A DNA stretch of 11,347 nucleotides from Symbiodinium natans (lineage: Eukaryota > Sar > Dinophyceae > Suessiales > Symbiodiniaceae), in contig CAJNDS010002219.1 in assembly GCA_905221605.1 (NCBI GenBank), positions 561,667-573,013 on the forward strand. Reading direction: 5' to 3'. Each line of letters starts with the position of its first letter. The stretch's first letter is position 1. Under the pieces are notes generated by a model. The model was not told the origin of the DNA. It was given only the letters and a program-made list of their open reading frames with translations, and did not search any database. Below, in pieces: positions 4,840 to 11,347 of the stretch. A program made the position numbers and the translations under genes.

Positions 4840-7800
4840 TTGTACCAACAGTCGGAGACCCCAAAGTGCCTTTTGCTTTGCATACACCTGTCCACTCATC
4901 AATTTGGTCAACAGGTCAGCGATCATATACTCACCGCGAAGATGCGCTATCACCATATAACCACGGTCTACCAGAGACCTGACACCGGCTGCTCGAATTC
5001 TCAGGTGTCTTGTCCTCCAGCTTCCAGCCGGATATTGAATGATTGAGCATGTCGAAACCGAATCTGTATACAGCACTTTTTGCAGCGATTCTTCACCTGT
5101 TCCAACTAAAGCGGCAATTATAGGGGTGCACGACTGAATCATCGTTGCTCCCTCTATGGACGCATGTAATTCAGCTTCAGCCGTACTTAAAGCCACTGTT
5201 GATTGTCTCTGTGTTGCCCACATCACTGGACAGTCACCCCACACCACCGCCGCTCCTGAGTGGCTTTTTTCATTTTCACCTGCCGCAAAGCTGGCATCCG
5301 CGTAGGACTCCACCACCTTAACGCCTCGTCCATAACGCAACACCTCATTTCTTTCTTTTTCGCATGTTGCGATTGCTCCGAACGTCAAGCCTAACGTTGG
5401 AGTTGCAGCAAGGTATCGGAAAACCTCCTCAGCCTTTTTAACCACAAATCGCGGCCTTCGGGATGTCCACAAAGACAACTGGCTCGTGCAGAACGCCAAA
5501 TCAGGTCGAGTTTTGATTGCCACCCAGAGGAACTCCCCTACGGCACCTTGAGCCGCTCGCAAGGAAGGAATATCCACCTGCTCTTCTTCACCTGGAGTTT
5601 CTTTCACCATTGGCAGGTTACTCCCTTTTCCAGTTTCATCAATCTGATACCCTCGTCGGTTCAGCAAATCTCTCACAAAGTCCTCCTGGTTGAGAAAGAA
5701 GCTGCCATTTCGATACCAGATTTGGACACCCAAAAACTTCAGGAATCCATCACCACAGCCTGGACCACAGAACTCGGGTTCAGAAGTTTTCCACTCCTTC
5801 CTGATCTGTTCCAAGGCTTCCCGGAGCACTGTCATAGTCCCAGCCATCAAAAAATCATCCAAGTAAAGACCCATTGTCCCTACCAACTTGCTTGCACCTT
5901 CCGGCTTCTCTTGTGCCATAATCAGGAACAGACTTGGGTCTGCATTGGACCTCTGAAAGCTCATTGCTTGTCCATCCTTTGATACCCAAGACATACCTTG
6001 AAGACGTTGGTCTCGCCACTCCACCCATGCTGCAGGACTTTCGGCCAAACCGTACAAGGCCTTTCTCACAATCCACCGCTCCTCCTTTGTGCAAAGACCC
6101 AATTTCACCGCCGCCCTTGGGGGCTGCACCACCACCAGACGCCCTTCTCTTTGCGCCCTATTCATCGGCGCCGTCAGAAAAGCTTTGGAAATGTCTAAGC
6201 CAGCGATGATCCACACCATATATGCTGCGTGCCTCACTTGACACCTGAATGTAGTTGAATCTAAACCTGGAGCGTACAGCGAGTGACGACTGAGGGACCT
6301 CGGCCCTTCATATTCTGTAGCTGCCGTTGACGAAATGAAGTTTCCACATGCACAGATACGGGCACGTCGCCTCCCTGTCCCTTGCTTCCGGGTAAACACC
6401 ACCAGACTGGGAACGTACTCAATCACCGGTGCATTAGGCTCTTCCGCCAATTTGTCCAGCTTTTCTTGAGTTGTTGGTTCCACCACCTCCAACTCTTTCA
6501 CCAAAGACGTCACCTCGTCCGACAATGATTCCCTCCACTTTTCCAGCTCTTGCATGGCTTCTTGTGTAGGGATTGTTTTTGTTTGCAGGAACTCAACCTC
6601 CTCTGCTGCCTCAAGCGCGGTATTTTCTTGTACCATTTGCTGAACTTGAGCTGCTTTGACCAAAAACTTCGAGAGCTGTTCCTCAGCCCTTTTTGCTTTA
6701 ACCAGCCATTCTCTAGTCTCTGATCCTTTCTCTCCATTCGACTCATTGGCCGATCCATGGAACTCGTCCAAAATGCAACATTCCTGTTCAGCAATTAGGC
6801 GTCGAATGCTCAAATGCTCCTCTAGAGCCCATTGATGCGCTTCGAACACAGCGTAGTCGACTTCCTCTGCAAGGTCGTCCAGCGAGGTCTCTTTCAACGT
6901 CATTTTTAACCACTTCCTTTTTTCACCTTCTTCAGCTTGTGGTTCCGGAAGAGGAAACTTGCATTGGAGAAGATAGCACCTATCCTTGTAGCTCAAACGC
7001 TCCATAAAAACAGGTGTGTACCCTGTCAAGGATACCCTGTTTCCTTTCCAAGGCATAGGGCCATGCAGCTTTCTCGGAAAGAACGACATGAAGTTCCAGT
7101 GGATATCCACCAATTTTCCAGGTAAGACTTTCTTCCCATAGGATTGCTCCACCACTTCAGCTCCTTCCTCTAAAACCTTTTCATCCTCAACCCACAGCTG
7201 ACCATCTTTATAGTCACCAAAGCCACACACATAATTGCAGCAATGCTTTTCATTGTGACTATCCCTATGCAATGACACCGGAGCATTGCACGAGATCTGA
7301 AGAGCAGAAAATTTGGCTTCAGGATTGTGGTGCCTCACGAATGATGCCAAATAACGACATAGCCATGGTCTTCGATGAGTCTCTTTTGTAATACCACACA
7401 CTCCGCCATGAGTATAGTGGCCCAACACCAGAGCTCGCGTACTTGTACACCAATTGTTGATACCACCTCTTCGATTCACCCTCTTTGGGTATACAATCCC
7501 TTCCAAAAGCTCCTCACAGTCCACGTAATCATACATAGACCTTTCATACATTGACTTGGCTTTTTGCTCTTCTTTTTCCAACTGTGTTCCATCCTCAGCA
7601 GTCTCACTTTTGCAGACCAAATAAGCATTTTCATGAGGAGAACAGCAAGTCGGCCAATACTCATCACCAGGAACATTGTCCTCAACATCTGCATTTTCTT
7701 CCAGCTCCCCCAGACCCTGCATGTCATCCTCGAAAATTTCTAAGGGCGGACTCTCCCCCCGCTTGCGGAGCAAGCGCAAGGAGCCCACATGACCACGCAG

Positions 7801-9852
7801 TGAAGAGGCCGGGCTTTTCTCCATCAACCGATGGCGAACTGGAGGATCGCGAGGCGGAGGTAGAGGAGGACCTTCCTCATCAGCGAACCGAAGCGCCGGT
7901 TTTTTCCCCTTGAGACGATGCTCTGGAGGAGAAGGCTCCTGTTCTTCTACCACCCCTTCCAGCTCCAATTCAGGCGGTTCCTTTATATTGGAAAAAATCG
8001 TAGTGCAGGGAAATAACACCAGTTCATCCGGATCTTTTGCAGTCCCTTGAGCTTCCACCCAATAACCACCAGGTAGGTCATCGCATGGACCCAAAAGAAG
8101 CGCAGGCTGCGTACGATCGACCCATTGCCGACCTTTCTTTGTTCCATCCGGACCCAGCAACTCCCACGGACGACGTTTGACTTGAATCTGAGCACCAAAG
8201 GGAAGCAATGATTTAGGATTTAGCCCCAACTCCCTTTCAGCTTTCTGCCGCCGTAACATTGACCAATGGCGAGCAGCCAGTGCCCAGTACGCCGGCCCGA
8301 GTCGCGCCTCCTTTAAGAGCGATCTGACACCACGTTTGAATAAACCCACACATGCTTCAGCGCGCCCATTTGTTTGCGGGACTCCAGGATCACCAGTGGT
8401 CCTATATATCAGACGAGTTTCACAAAAGGACCGGAAGCGTGCATTGACAAACTCCCCCGCTCGATCTGAGTGGATTCTCAACACCGGATACCCATGTCTC
8501 TGCAAGCGCACCATCATTCTTTGAACTGCCGACAAAACAGTTGTTTGCTGTTTATCCACAATCGGCTCCACCATAACGAAGTTGATCATACGGACAGGTT
8601 GGGTCAAGTGGTCCTTCAGTTCCTTCCAGGATTTTTCAGAAGCTTGGATTTTCAACACCTCTGCCTCCAGAACTGGCGCAGGTTCCACCGGCGCAGAGTC
8701 TTCCTCCTCGAAGTTAGCGACTGCATCGCCTAACCATTCTCCGACACCAGCACCTTCATCTGCCACCTGATCTTCCACCTCATCCGCATCTCCCTCCTTT
8801 TCTGGAGGGCGACCCACATTGGGATCCAACATTGGAAACTGATACACACCAATAACAGCGTGTCGTGGCTTCTGCTGGTGAGCATCCTTTGAACACTTGT
8901 ATGGACCCGCTAAGTCCAATGATAAAGTGTAAGCATCCCCATGCTTCCGCCTCAAATGGCGACGCTCTTTTCCAGCGGCAGACACACAGATTTGACAATC
9001 ACGTCTGAAAGGAATATGCCCCCTTAGGCAATGGTCACGGAAAGCTCGCTCCTCAGCTGTCAACCTCCGTAACGTCCCTTCTCGTTCTTCTTTTTTTAAC
9101 ACCATAGCTTCCCGTTCAGCATCGCTCTCATGCAACCATTGTGCCAACCTGTGACGTATTCTTTTAACCAATCCAAACGCCCATCGCGCCCATATAGAGG
9201 ATTGTCCAATACGCTCTTCCAGGGTAGAAGCGAATGTTGCTGACCACGGAACAACCACGCGAACTTGTTCCAACGATTCCCATAGTTCCATATCAGACAC
9301 CAGGAAAGTCGTAGGTTTCACCAGAGCGTGTCCCAATGCTGCTTGATCAAAATGTGCAGCGTGCATTCCATAACGCTCACAAAAGCTTTTCACTTCCGGC
9401 CAACTCCAGAAGGTAGGACTCGAGAGCCCTTCCTGAGAACCATCCACCAGATCCTCAGCACCCAAGACCGCCTTGCCGTTCTGAGAGAAATCTTTCCCTA
9501 TGAGTTCAGGGTCCCCAGGGCTTTCCATGCCAAAGAAGACAGAACTTCCATTGATGACTTCAGTGGTTCCACACCTTGAATGCACCGCCACGTCATATAG
9601 GAAAAGCATCTTCAGAAGTAAAACACCATCCTTTTGAGCTAATTCTTGATGTGGCCAAAGAAGACTTTTTACTCCCAACCGTTCAGGCCCACAGCGTCGG
9701 CGTAATACAGGTGGACCACCGTCTTCACCTCTCAACCTTGACACTGTCCTGCATGGAGGTCCTCCAACCACAGCAACCACCTTTCCTTCAGCCGCCAGAT
9801 GCAGAAGATACTTCCAGACGCTCGAATTATGTAGGTCACCGCCTTTTGTCAA
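4363..9852 (-). CDS. Copia-type retrotransposon polyprotein, main part (MTase-like C-part, integrase, 2OG-dioxygenase-like, RT, RNase H, membrane tail)
   Basis: Open for about 1,829 codons without a stop. Numbered from the TTG at 9852, the order is: methyltransferase-like remainder with GGPPC (residues 30-34); HHCC zinc motif (274-289); integrase core with D313, D463 and E499; acidic/proline-rich linker; dioxygenase-like domain (about 775-955); coiled coil (about 1040-1138); RT with D1220 and YLDD (1330-1333); RNase H with D1519, AEAE (1558-1561), D1597 and D1646; and a C-terminal extension with a membrane segment. RT-RNase H after integrase is the Ty1/Copia order. Such polyproteins are processed by their own protease and direct cDNA synthesis and integration. 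There is no real start here: TTG is not a plausible eukaryotic initiator. The upstream frame at 9836-11347 is the same gene, separated by a 22-bp duplication. All core catalytic residues are present, suggesting a young copy. Copia class is very secure; the extra domains are less so. Confidence 0.95.
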   Translation of the reverse strand: MTKGGDLHNSSVWKYLLHLAAEGKVVAVVGGPPCRTVSRLRGEDGGPPVLRRRCGPERLGVKSLLWPHQELAQKDGVLLLKMLFLYDVAVHSRCGTTEVINGSSVFFGMESPGDPELIGKDFSQNGKAVLGAEDLVDGSQEGLSSPTFWSWPEVKSFCERYGMHAAHFDQAALGHALVKPTTFLVSDMELWESLEQVRVVVPWSATFASTLEERIGQSSIWARWAFGLVKRIRHRLAQWLHESDAEREAMVLKKEEREGTLRRLTAEERAFRDHCLRGHIPFRRDCQICVSAAGKERRHLRRKHGDAYTLSLDLAGPYKCSKDAHQQKPRHAVIGVYQFPMLDPNVGRPPEKEGDADEVEDQVADEGAGVGEWLGDAVANFEEEDSAPVEPAPVLEAEVLKIQASEKSWKELKDHLTQPVRMINFVMVEPIVDKQQTTVLSAVQRMMVRLQRHGYPVLRIHSDRAGEFVNARFRSFCETRLIYRTTGDPGVPQTNGRAEACVGLFKRGVRSLLKEARLGPAYWALAARHWSMLRRQKAERELGLNPKSLLPFGAQIQVKRRPWELLGPDGTKKGRQWVDRTQPALLLGPCDDLPGGYWVEAQGTAKDPDELVLFPCTTIFSNIKEPPELELEGVVEEQEPSPPEHRLKGKKPALRFADEEGPPLPPPRDPPVRHRLMEKSPASSLRGHVGSLRLLRKRGESPPLEIFEDDMQGLGELEENADVEDNVPGDEYWPTCCSPHENAYLVCKSETAEDGTQLEKEEQKAKSMYERSMYDYVDCEELLEGIVYPKRVNRRGGINNWCTSTRALVLGHYTHGGVCGITKETHRRPWLCRYLASFVRHHNPEAKFSALQISCNAPVSLHRDSHNEKHCCNYVCGFGDYKDGQLWVEDEKVLEEGAEVVEQSYGKKVLPGKLVDIHWNFMSFFPRKLHGPMPWKGNRVSLTGYTPVFMERLSYKDRCYLLQCKFPLPEPQAEEGEKRKWLKMTLKETSLDDLAEEVDYAVFEAHQWALEEHLSIRRLIAEQECCILDEFHGSANESNGEKGSETREWLVKAKRAEEQLSKFLVKAAQVQQMVQENTALEAAEEVEFLQTKTIPTQEAMQELEKWRESLSDEVTSLVKELEVVEPTTQEKLDKLAEEPNAPVIEYVPSLVVFTRKQGTGRRRARICACGNFISSTAATEYEGPRSLSRHSLYAPGLDSTTFRCQVRHAAYMVWIIAGLDISKAFLTAPMNRAQREGRLVVVQPPRAAVKLGLCTKEERWIVRKALYGLAESPAAWVEWRDQRLQGMSWVSKDGQAMSFQRSNADPSLFLIMAQEKPEGASKLVGTMGLYLDDFLMAGTMTVLREALEQIRKEWKTSEPEFCGPGCGDGFLKFLGVQIWYRNGSFFLNQEDFVRDLLNRRGYQIDETGKGSNLPMVKETPGEEEQVDIPSLRAAQGAVGEFLWVAIKTRPDLAFCTSQLSLWTSRRPRFVVKKAEEVFRYLAATPTLGLTFGAIATCEKERNEVLRYGRGVKVVESYADASFAAGENEKSHSGAAVVWGDCPVMWATQRQSTVALSTAEAELHASIEGATMIQSCTPIIAALVGTGEESLQKVLYTDSVSTCSIIQYPAGSWRTRHLRIRAAGVRSLVDRGYMVIAHLRGEYMIADLLTKLMSGQVYAKQKALWGLRLLVQGTDLKRASLAMAVMMVAASLQGMATGGEEVSTAGFFCSEEGVCKVANTSTVMVLAQGIEMLINNSDLVAYLVAAIILWELAWCLFRQLYKRLWVKKVVVIPASATLYTTVGGNCMHASSDCDVLRYSQPRAKTLCKHCLKDGWVVNAEFLGEERAAGT
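4897..5325 (-). other. RNase H domain, Copia type
   Basis: Residues about 1510-1652 of the downstream frame. The four acidic positions are D1519 (SYADASFA), the AEAE Glu near 1561 (STAEAELHA), D1597 (LYTDSVS) and D1646 (IADLLTK). The RPDLAF-containing connection segment (residues 1430-1460) precedes it, as is typical for Copia. It degrades the RNA strand during reverse transcription. Confidence 0.94.
5653..6435 (-). other. Reverse transcriptase domain, Copia type
   Basis: Residues about 1140-1400 of the downstream frame. Motif A is AGLDISKAFLTAP with D1220. Motif B is RKALYGLAESPAAW, matching the KALYGL-x-x-x-P-x-x-W signature of Copia RTs. Motif C is GLYLDDFLMAG with D1332 and D1333. A FLKFLGVQIW segment follows, corresponding to the FLG motif. 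It copies element RNA into cDNA. No internal stops or missing catalytic residues are seen. Confidence 0.97.
6439..6735 (-). other. Coiled-coil linker
   Basis: Residues about 1040-1138 of the downstream frame are rich in Glu, Lys, Leu and Gln with helical heptad-like character (for example EEQLSKFLVKAAQVQQMV and MQELEKWRESLSDEV). The segment joins the dioxygenase-like domain to RT and could mediate multimerisation or simply separate the domains. Confidence 0.55.
6988..7530 (-). other. 2-oxoglutarate/Fe(II)-dependent dioxygenase-like domain
   Basis: Residues about 775-955 of the downstream frame, between integrase and RT, where Copia elements normally have only a linker. It shows the double-stranded beta-helix signature in order: HRD at 862-864 (the HxD iron ligands, in APVSLHRDSHNE); a NYVCGFGDYKDGQLWV strand-turn-strand; and a distal His930 followed nine residues later by Arg939 in LHGPMPWKGNRVSLTGYT, giving H-x8-R-x-S for iron and 2OG binding. 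The His-to-Arg spacing fits known family members such as prolyl hydroxylases. TET/JBP-type DNA base oxygenases and AlkB-type repair enzymes share this fold; which family is closest cannot be told by eye. All expected metal and cosubstrate residues are present, so activity is plausible. Family assignment rests on motifs alone. Confidence 0.65.
7993..9045 (-). other. Copia integrase (HHCC zinc motif, DDE core, C-terminal PFG domain)
   Basis: Residues about 270-620 of the downstream frame. The zinc-binding motif is HX4HX6CX2C (H274, H279, C286, C289), more compact than the textbook HHCC. The core has D313 in LSLDLAGPY, D463 in RIHSDRAGEF and E499 in PQTNGRAEA. The last two are separated by exactly 35 residues, the classic D-D-35-E spacing. 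The domain inserts the cDNA into host DNA. Residues 548-620 (SLLPFG, then a KGRQWVDRTQPALLLGP segment) match the C-terminal integrase part seen in Copia elements. An acidic insertion between D313 and D463 roughly doubles the usual distance. Confidence 0.93.
8647..8826 (-). other. Acidic insertion inside the integrase core
   Basis: Residues about 343-402 of the downstream frame lie between the first and second catalytic Asp of integrase. They are dominated by Glu, Asp, Ala and Pro (GDADEVEDQVADEG, then FEEEDSAPVEPAP) and look unstructured. The 150 residues between D313 and D463 are far more than in ordinary Copia integrases. The function is unknown; a surface loop for chromatin or host-factor contact is one idea (inference). 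Confidence 0.6.
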
Positions 9853-9955
9853 ATCCAGCTCCGCCTTTTGTCAAATCCAGCTCCAGTACCTCCACATCCC
9901 GACTGGGAAAATGCCATTTTTGTTTTCCCGAAAATAGGTGTACCACCACCCTTTT
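9238..9955 (-). other. C5-cytosine-methyltransferase-like domain, split by frameshift
   Basis: The domain spans the end of the upstream frame and the first 205 or so residues of the downstream frame. Visible C5-MTase-like elements in order are: a hydrophobic strand plus FSG (motif I-like, VVVHLFSGK); a second strand ending in acidic residues (VEVLELDL); VVAVVGGPPCRTVSRLRG, a good match to motif IV with the catalytic Pro-Cys; and FFGMESPGDPE, which has Glu where motif VI has ENV. The region around ALGHALVKPTT could be a later conserved strand. Motif I lacks the usual FxGxGG, and motifs VIII-X are not evident, so catalytic competence is uncertain. Cytosine methyltransferases captured by dinoflagellate retrotransposons have been described, to my knowledge. 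The 22-bp duplication falls between motifs II and IV and breaks the domain in this copy. Confidence 0.65.
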
Positions 9956-11347
9956 TGCTCGTGCCAGCCGTCTCCTTTTATGACGGTTGAAAGGCAACGC
10001 CGCAATATCTCCACGTGGCAACAGCTCCATCAGCATATTTTCTGGTATATCCCCATAATACCACCGAAGAAATCTCCAGCATGCCTGGACGAACTCCTCC
10101 TCATTCGCTGACGCTGTCCGCGCTGCGCTTTGCAACGACGTTTTTACAGCCACCTCGTTGTCCGTATTCGGACACCCTTGAACCATACGTGCCACCTTCA
10201 ATGCTTGCTTTGGTGAACACCAATCCATTTCATCAATGATCTGAAGCGCCGCCTCCTTTTCCAAACAAGGGCACCCATTCAGATCACGAACGCGAAGTTC
10301 CCCCAGAACAGGATGTGAGGCTGTGCACTTGCCACCACGCCACTGAACTCTGAGACCAACCAAGGCGCTCGCTTTGCCAATTGGCACTAGTGGATCTACC
10401 ATTTCAGGAGTTACCAGGGTCCCAGTAATACACATCTCCCGAGATCCAACAGCTAAAGACACCAACACCTTTTGCTGCGGAAGCTGTTCTCCAGGACGAA
10501 GTGATCTGAGAGGATGTGATGCTCCCGAGTCCAACATGCCCATTCCCGAACACTCATTGGTGTCAGAAACCCTGGCCACATGTAGAACGCATACTCCTCG
10601 GCCTTCTCCCTGCTTCGGCAACAACGTGGCATCCGACGAACCGACTCCACAGTCCGCCCTTCCATTCCTCCATTGAGAAGGGGACCAAGACACACGCTGC
10701 CTTTCAGCATGCAAAACCATTTTTTCAGCTGTTTTGTAATCCATAACCAAACAGCCATGTTCAAACCACAAGAGCTGGTCCAGCGAAGATTTTGCACCCA
10801 CGTGACACATCCCATTGATCACAGTGAGGTTCGCCCCAAACTCCAAAATCAACCAGAGAGGGATAATCAGGGGCCCATTGTCTTCCCTAATCAACGTCCC
10901 TTTCTCTGTAATCCTCATTGTCACACCACCAAGCGCGCTTTGCACCATAACAGTAGTGTCGGGTAAACATTCCCATGGAAAAAGCGTCCGCACAAGATGC
11001 GTAGCAGCTGTATCCACCAACGCCACTCTCCCTTCCTGCTGAAACAATCCAGATCCACATAACATTCGAACACTGGGATCCCCGCTCGATGCTGACTGCG
11101 CTGATGACAGCTTCATAGATTTCAGCACTTCCAACGCTTCAGCAAGGACTTGATTGGGCGTTGATGGTGATGAGGGACTTGCAGAACCTTTATCCAATCC
11201 CGCATTAGCCGTCTCATCTCCCCCTTCAGCTACCTCTGCCTTTTTGGCATTTCCCCATTTCGCACCTTTGCCGCCCTTTCCTCCTTTGGGAGAATTCCCT
11301 TTAGATCTACTTCTCTCAGGGTTTGAGTCCACATTGGAACTTGCACC
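9836..11347 (-). CDS. Retrotransposon polyprotein, upstream part (Gag tail, tandem protease-like repeats, start of MTase-like domain), 5' partial
   Basis: The frame is open to the right edge, so the true start and most of Gag lie outside. The first in-frame start-like codon is a GTG at 11332, not a believable eukaryotic start. Numbered from it, residues 10-60 are basic and Gly/Lys/Ser-rich, possibly nucleic-acid binding; no CCHC knuckle is visible. Residues 103-210 and 265-370 are two related aspartic-protease-like repeats, with DTAATH at 107 and DSGASH at 268. The second matches the usual Copia protease motif. Residues about 410-455 are helical and basic. A methyltransferase-like beginning follows at about 460 (VVVHLFSG). 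The frame ends in TGA at 9836 only because of a 22-bp tandem duplication. Removing the 22 bases leaves a length divisible by three from the right edge to the stop at 4363, so this and the downstream frame were one polyprotein. Confidence 0.9.
   Translation of the reverse strand, partial: GASSNVDSNPERSRSKGNSPKGGKGGKGAKWGNAKKAEVAEGGDETANAGLDKGSASPSSPSTPNQVLAEALEVLKSMKLSSAQSASSGDPSVRMLCGSGLFQQEGRVALVDTAATHLVRTLFPWECLPDTTVMVQSALGGVTMRITEKGTLIREDNGPLIIPLWLILEFGANLTVINGMCHVGAKSSLDQLLWFEHGCLVMDYKTAEKMVLHAERQRVSWSPSQWRNGRADCGVGSSDATLLPKQGEGRGVCVLHVARVSDTNECSGMGMLDSGASHPLRSLRPGEQLPQQKVLVSLAVGSREMCITGTLVTPEMVDPLVPIGKASALVGLRVQWRGGKCTASHPVLGELRVRDLNGCPCLEKEAALQIIDEMDWCSPKQALKVARMVQGCPNTDNEVAVKTSLQSAARTASANEEEFVQACWRFLRWYYGDIPENMLMELLPRGDIAALPFNRHKRRRLARAKRVVVHLFSGKQKWHFPSRDVEVLELDLTKGGAGFDKRR
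9839..9882 (-). repeat. Perfect 22-bp tandem duplication causing the frameshift
   Basis: Positions 9839-9860 and 9861-9882 are identical 22-mers, head to tail (each begins ccgccttttgtc). Twenty-two is not a multiple of three, so the second copy shifts the frame and brings in the TGA at 9836. With one copy, the upstream frame (ending in LDLTKGG) runs straight into the downstream frame (starting TKGGDL). This is seen directly and fully explains the split. Confidence 0.97.
10223..10540 (-). other. Aspartic protease domain, Copia type (second of two repeats)
   Basis: Residues about 265-370 of the upstream frame. The motif MLDSGASHPLRSL has the catalytic Asp in the DSGAS context expected for Copia proteases, which cut the polyprotein into mature parts. 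Hydrophobic strands follow (KVLVSLAVG, then a TGTLVTPE segment and PLVPIG), ending in a GCPCLEKEAALQII stretch. Retropepsins act as dimers. Here a related repeat lies about 160 residues upstream, so an intramolecular pair is possible (inference). The motif is clear, but the fold boundaries are estimates. Confidence 0.75.
10703..11026 (-). other. Aspartic-protease-like domain, variant DTA motif (first of two repeats)
   Basis: Residues about 103-210 of the upstream frame. VALVDTAATHLVRTLFP aligns by eye with the second repeat: D-T-A against D-S-G, then A-T-H against A-S-H, a shared L-R-x-L, a shared x-L-P, a V-x-V strand, and an I-T-x-G-T-L segment against I-T-G-T-L. Both repeats end in a hydrophobic GC(L/P)-containing stretch before a helical segment. 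The catalytic Asp is kept, but the usual Gly after it is Ala, so it may be a weakened or purely structural copy. This looks like an internal duplication; the similarity is visible but not scored. Confidence 0.6.

Larger units (their letters stand above)
3885..11347 (-). mobile_element. Ty1/Copia LTR retrotransposon, 5' end beyond window
   Basis: The element reads right to left. Its 5' LTR, primer-binding site and most of Gag lie past 11347. The polyprotein covers 4363 to the right edge, followed by about 290 bases of 3' untranslated sequence and a tentative 3' LTR. It lies antisense to the candidate ABC-transporter exons upstream, so it may sit in an intron of that gene (inference). The left boundary is provisional, because without the other LTR neither the LTR length nor the target-site duplication can be confirmed. 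Confidence 0.85.

Noticed and set aside
5548-5982. Plus-strand open frames opposite the RT and other polyprotein domains
   Set aside because: They are antisense shadows of a strongly supported minus-strand gene, with no motifs of their own.
9836-9870. Programmed ribosomal frameshift between two retroelement frames
   Set aside because: The overlap is explained by a perfect 22-bp duplication; no slippery heptamer plus pseudoknot was recognised, and the break lies inside a domain rather than at a Gag-Pol border.

Overview
The window looks like a piece of a dinoflagellate nuclear genome, most likely Symbiodiniaceae (inference). The reasons are: many blocks of the plant/dinoflagellate-type telomere heptamer (CCCTAAA/TTTAGGG); a very large Copia-class polyprotein that places methyltransferase-like and other extra domains around a normal integrase-RT-RNase H core; and two short exon-like pieces whose best splice model needs a non-canonical GC donor, which is common in dinoflagellates. 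There is no sign of prokaryotic organisation.

Layout. Positions 1-3884 are repeat-rich. Interstitial telomere-like blocks, in both orientations, alternate with short unique islands. A 33-bp satellite with higher-order structure and one inverted segment occupies about 1928-2735. It is followed by a G/C-rich direct and inverted repeat (2794-3052) and an A/T-rich hairpin. Two small plus-strand segments, 1568-1645 and 3296-3350, join in frame into a peptide that resembles the start of an ABC-transporter ATPase domain, stopping just before the Walker A loop. If this is right, the sequence between them is a 1,650-base intron made almost entirely of telomere-like repeats and satellite.

Positions about 3885-11347 hold the 3' part of a minus-strand Ty1/Copia LTR retrotransposon. 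A tentative 3' LTR (3885-4061) and polypurine tract are followed, reading upstream, by one very long polyprotein. In translation order it has: a basic Gly/Lys-rich segment (the rest of Gag is off the right edge), two tandem aspartic-protease-like repeats, a C5-cytosine-methyltransferase-like domain, Copia integrase, a domain with the signature of 2-oxoglutarate/Fe(II) dioxygenases, a coiled coil, reverse transcriptase, RNase H, and a C-terminal extension with a membrane segment and a Cys/His cluster. The frame is broken once, inside the methyltransferase-like domain, by a perfect 22-bp tandem duplication (9839-9882). Apart from that duplication the frame is open for about 2,320 codons and the recognisable catalytic residues are present, so the element looks recently active.

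Most notable is one retroelement polyprotein carrying both a methyltransferase-like and a dioxygenase-like domain, a possible DNA-modification writer plus eraser or hypermodifier. Second is the probable host ABC-transporter gene whose intron is built from telomere-like DNA.
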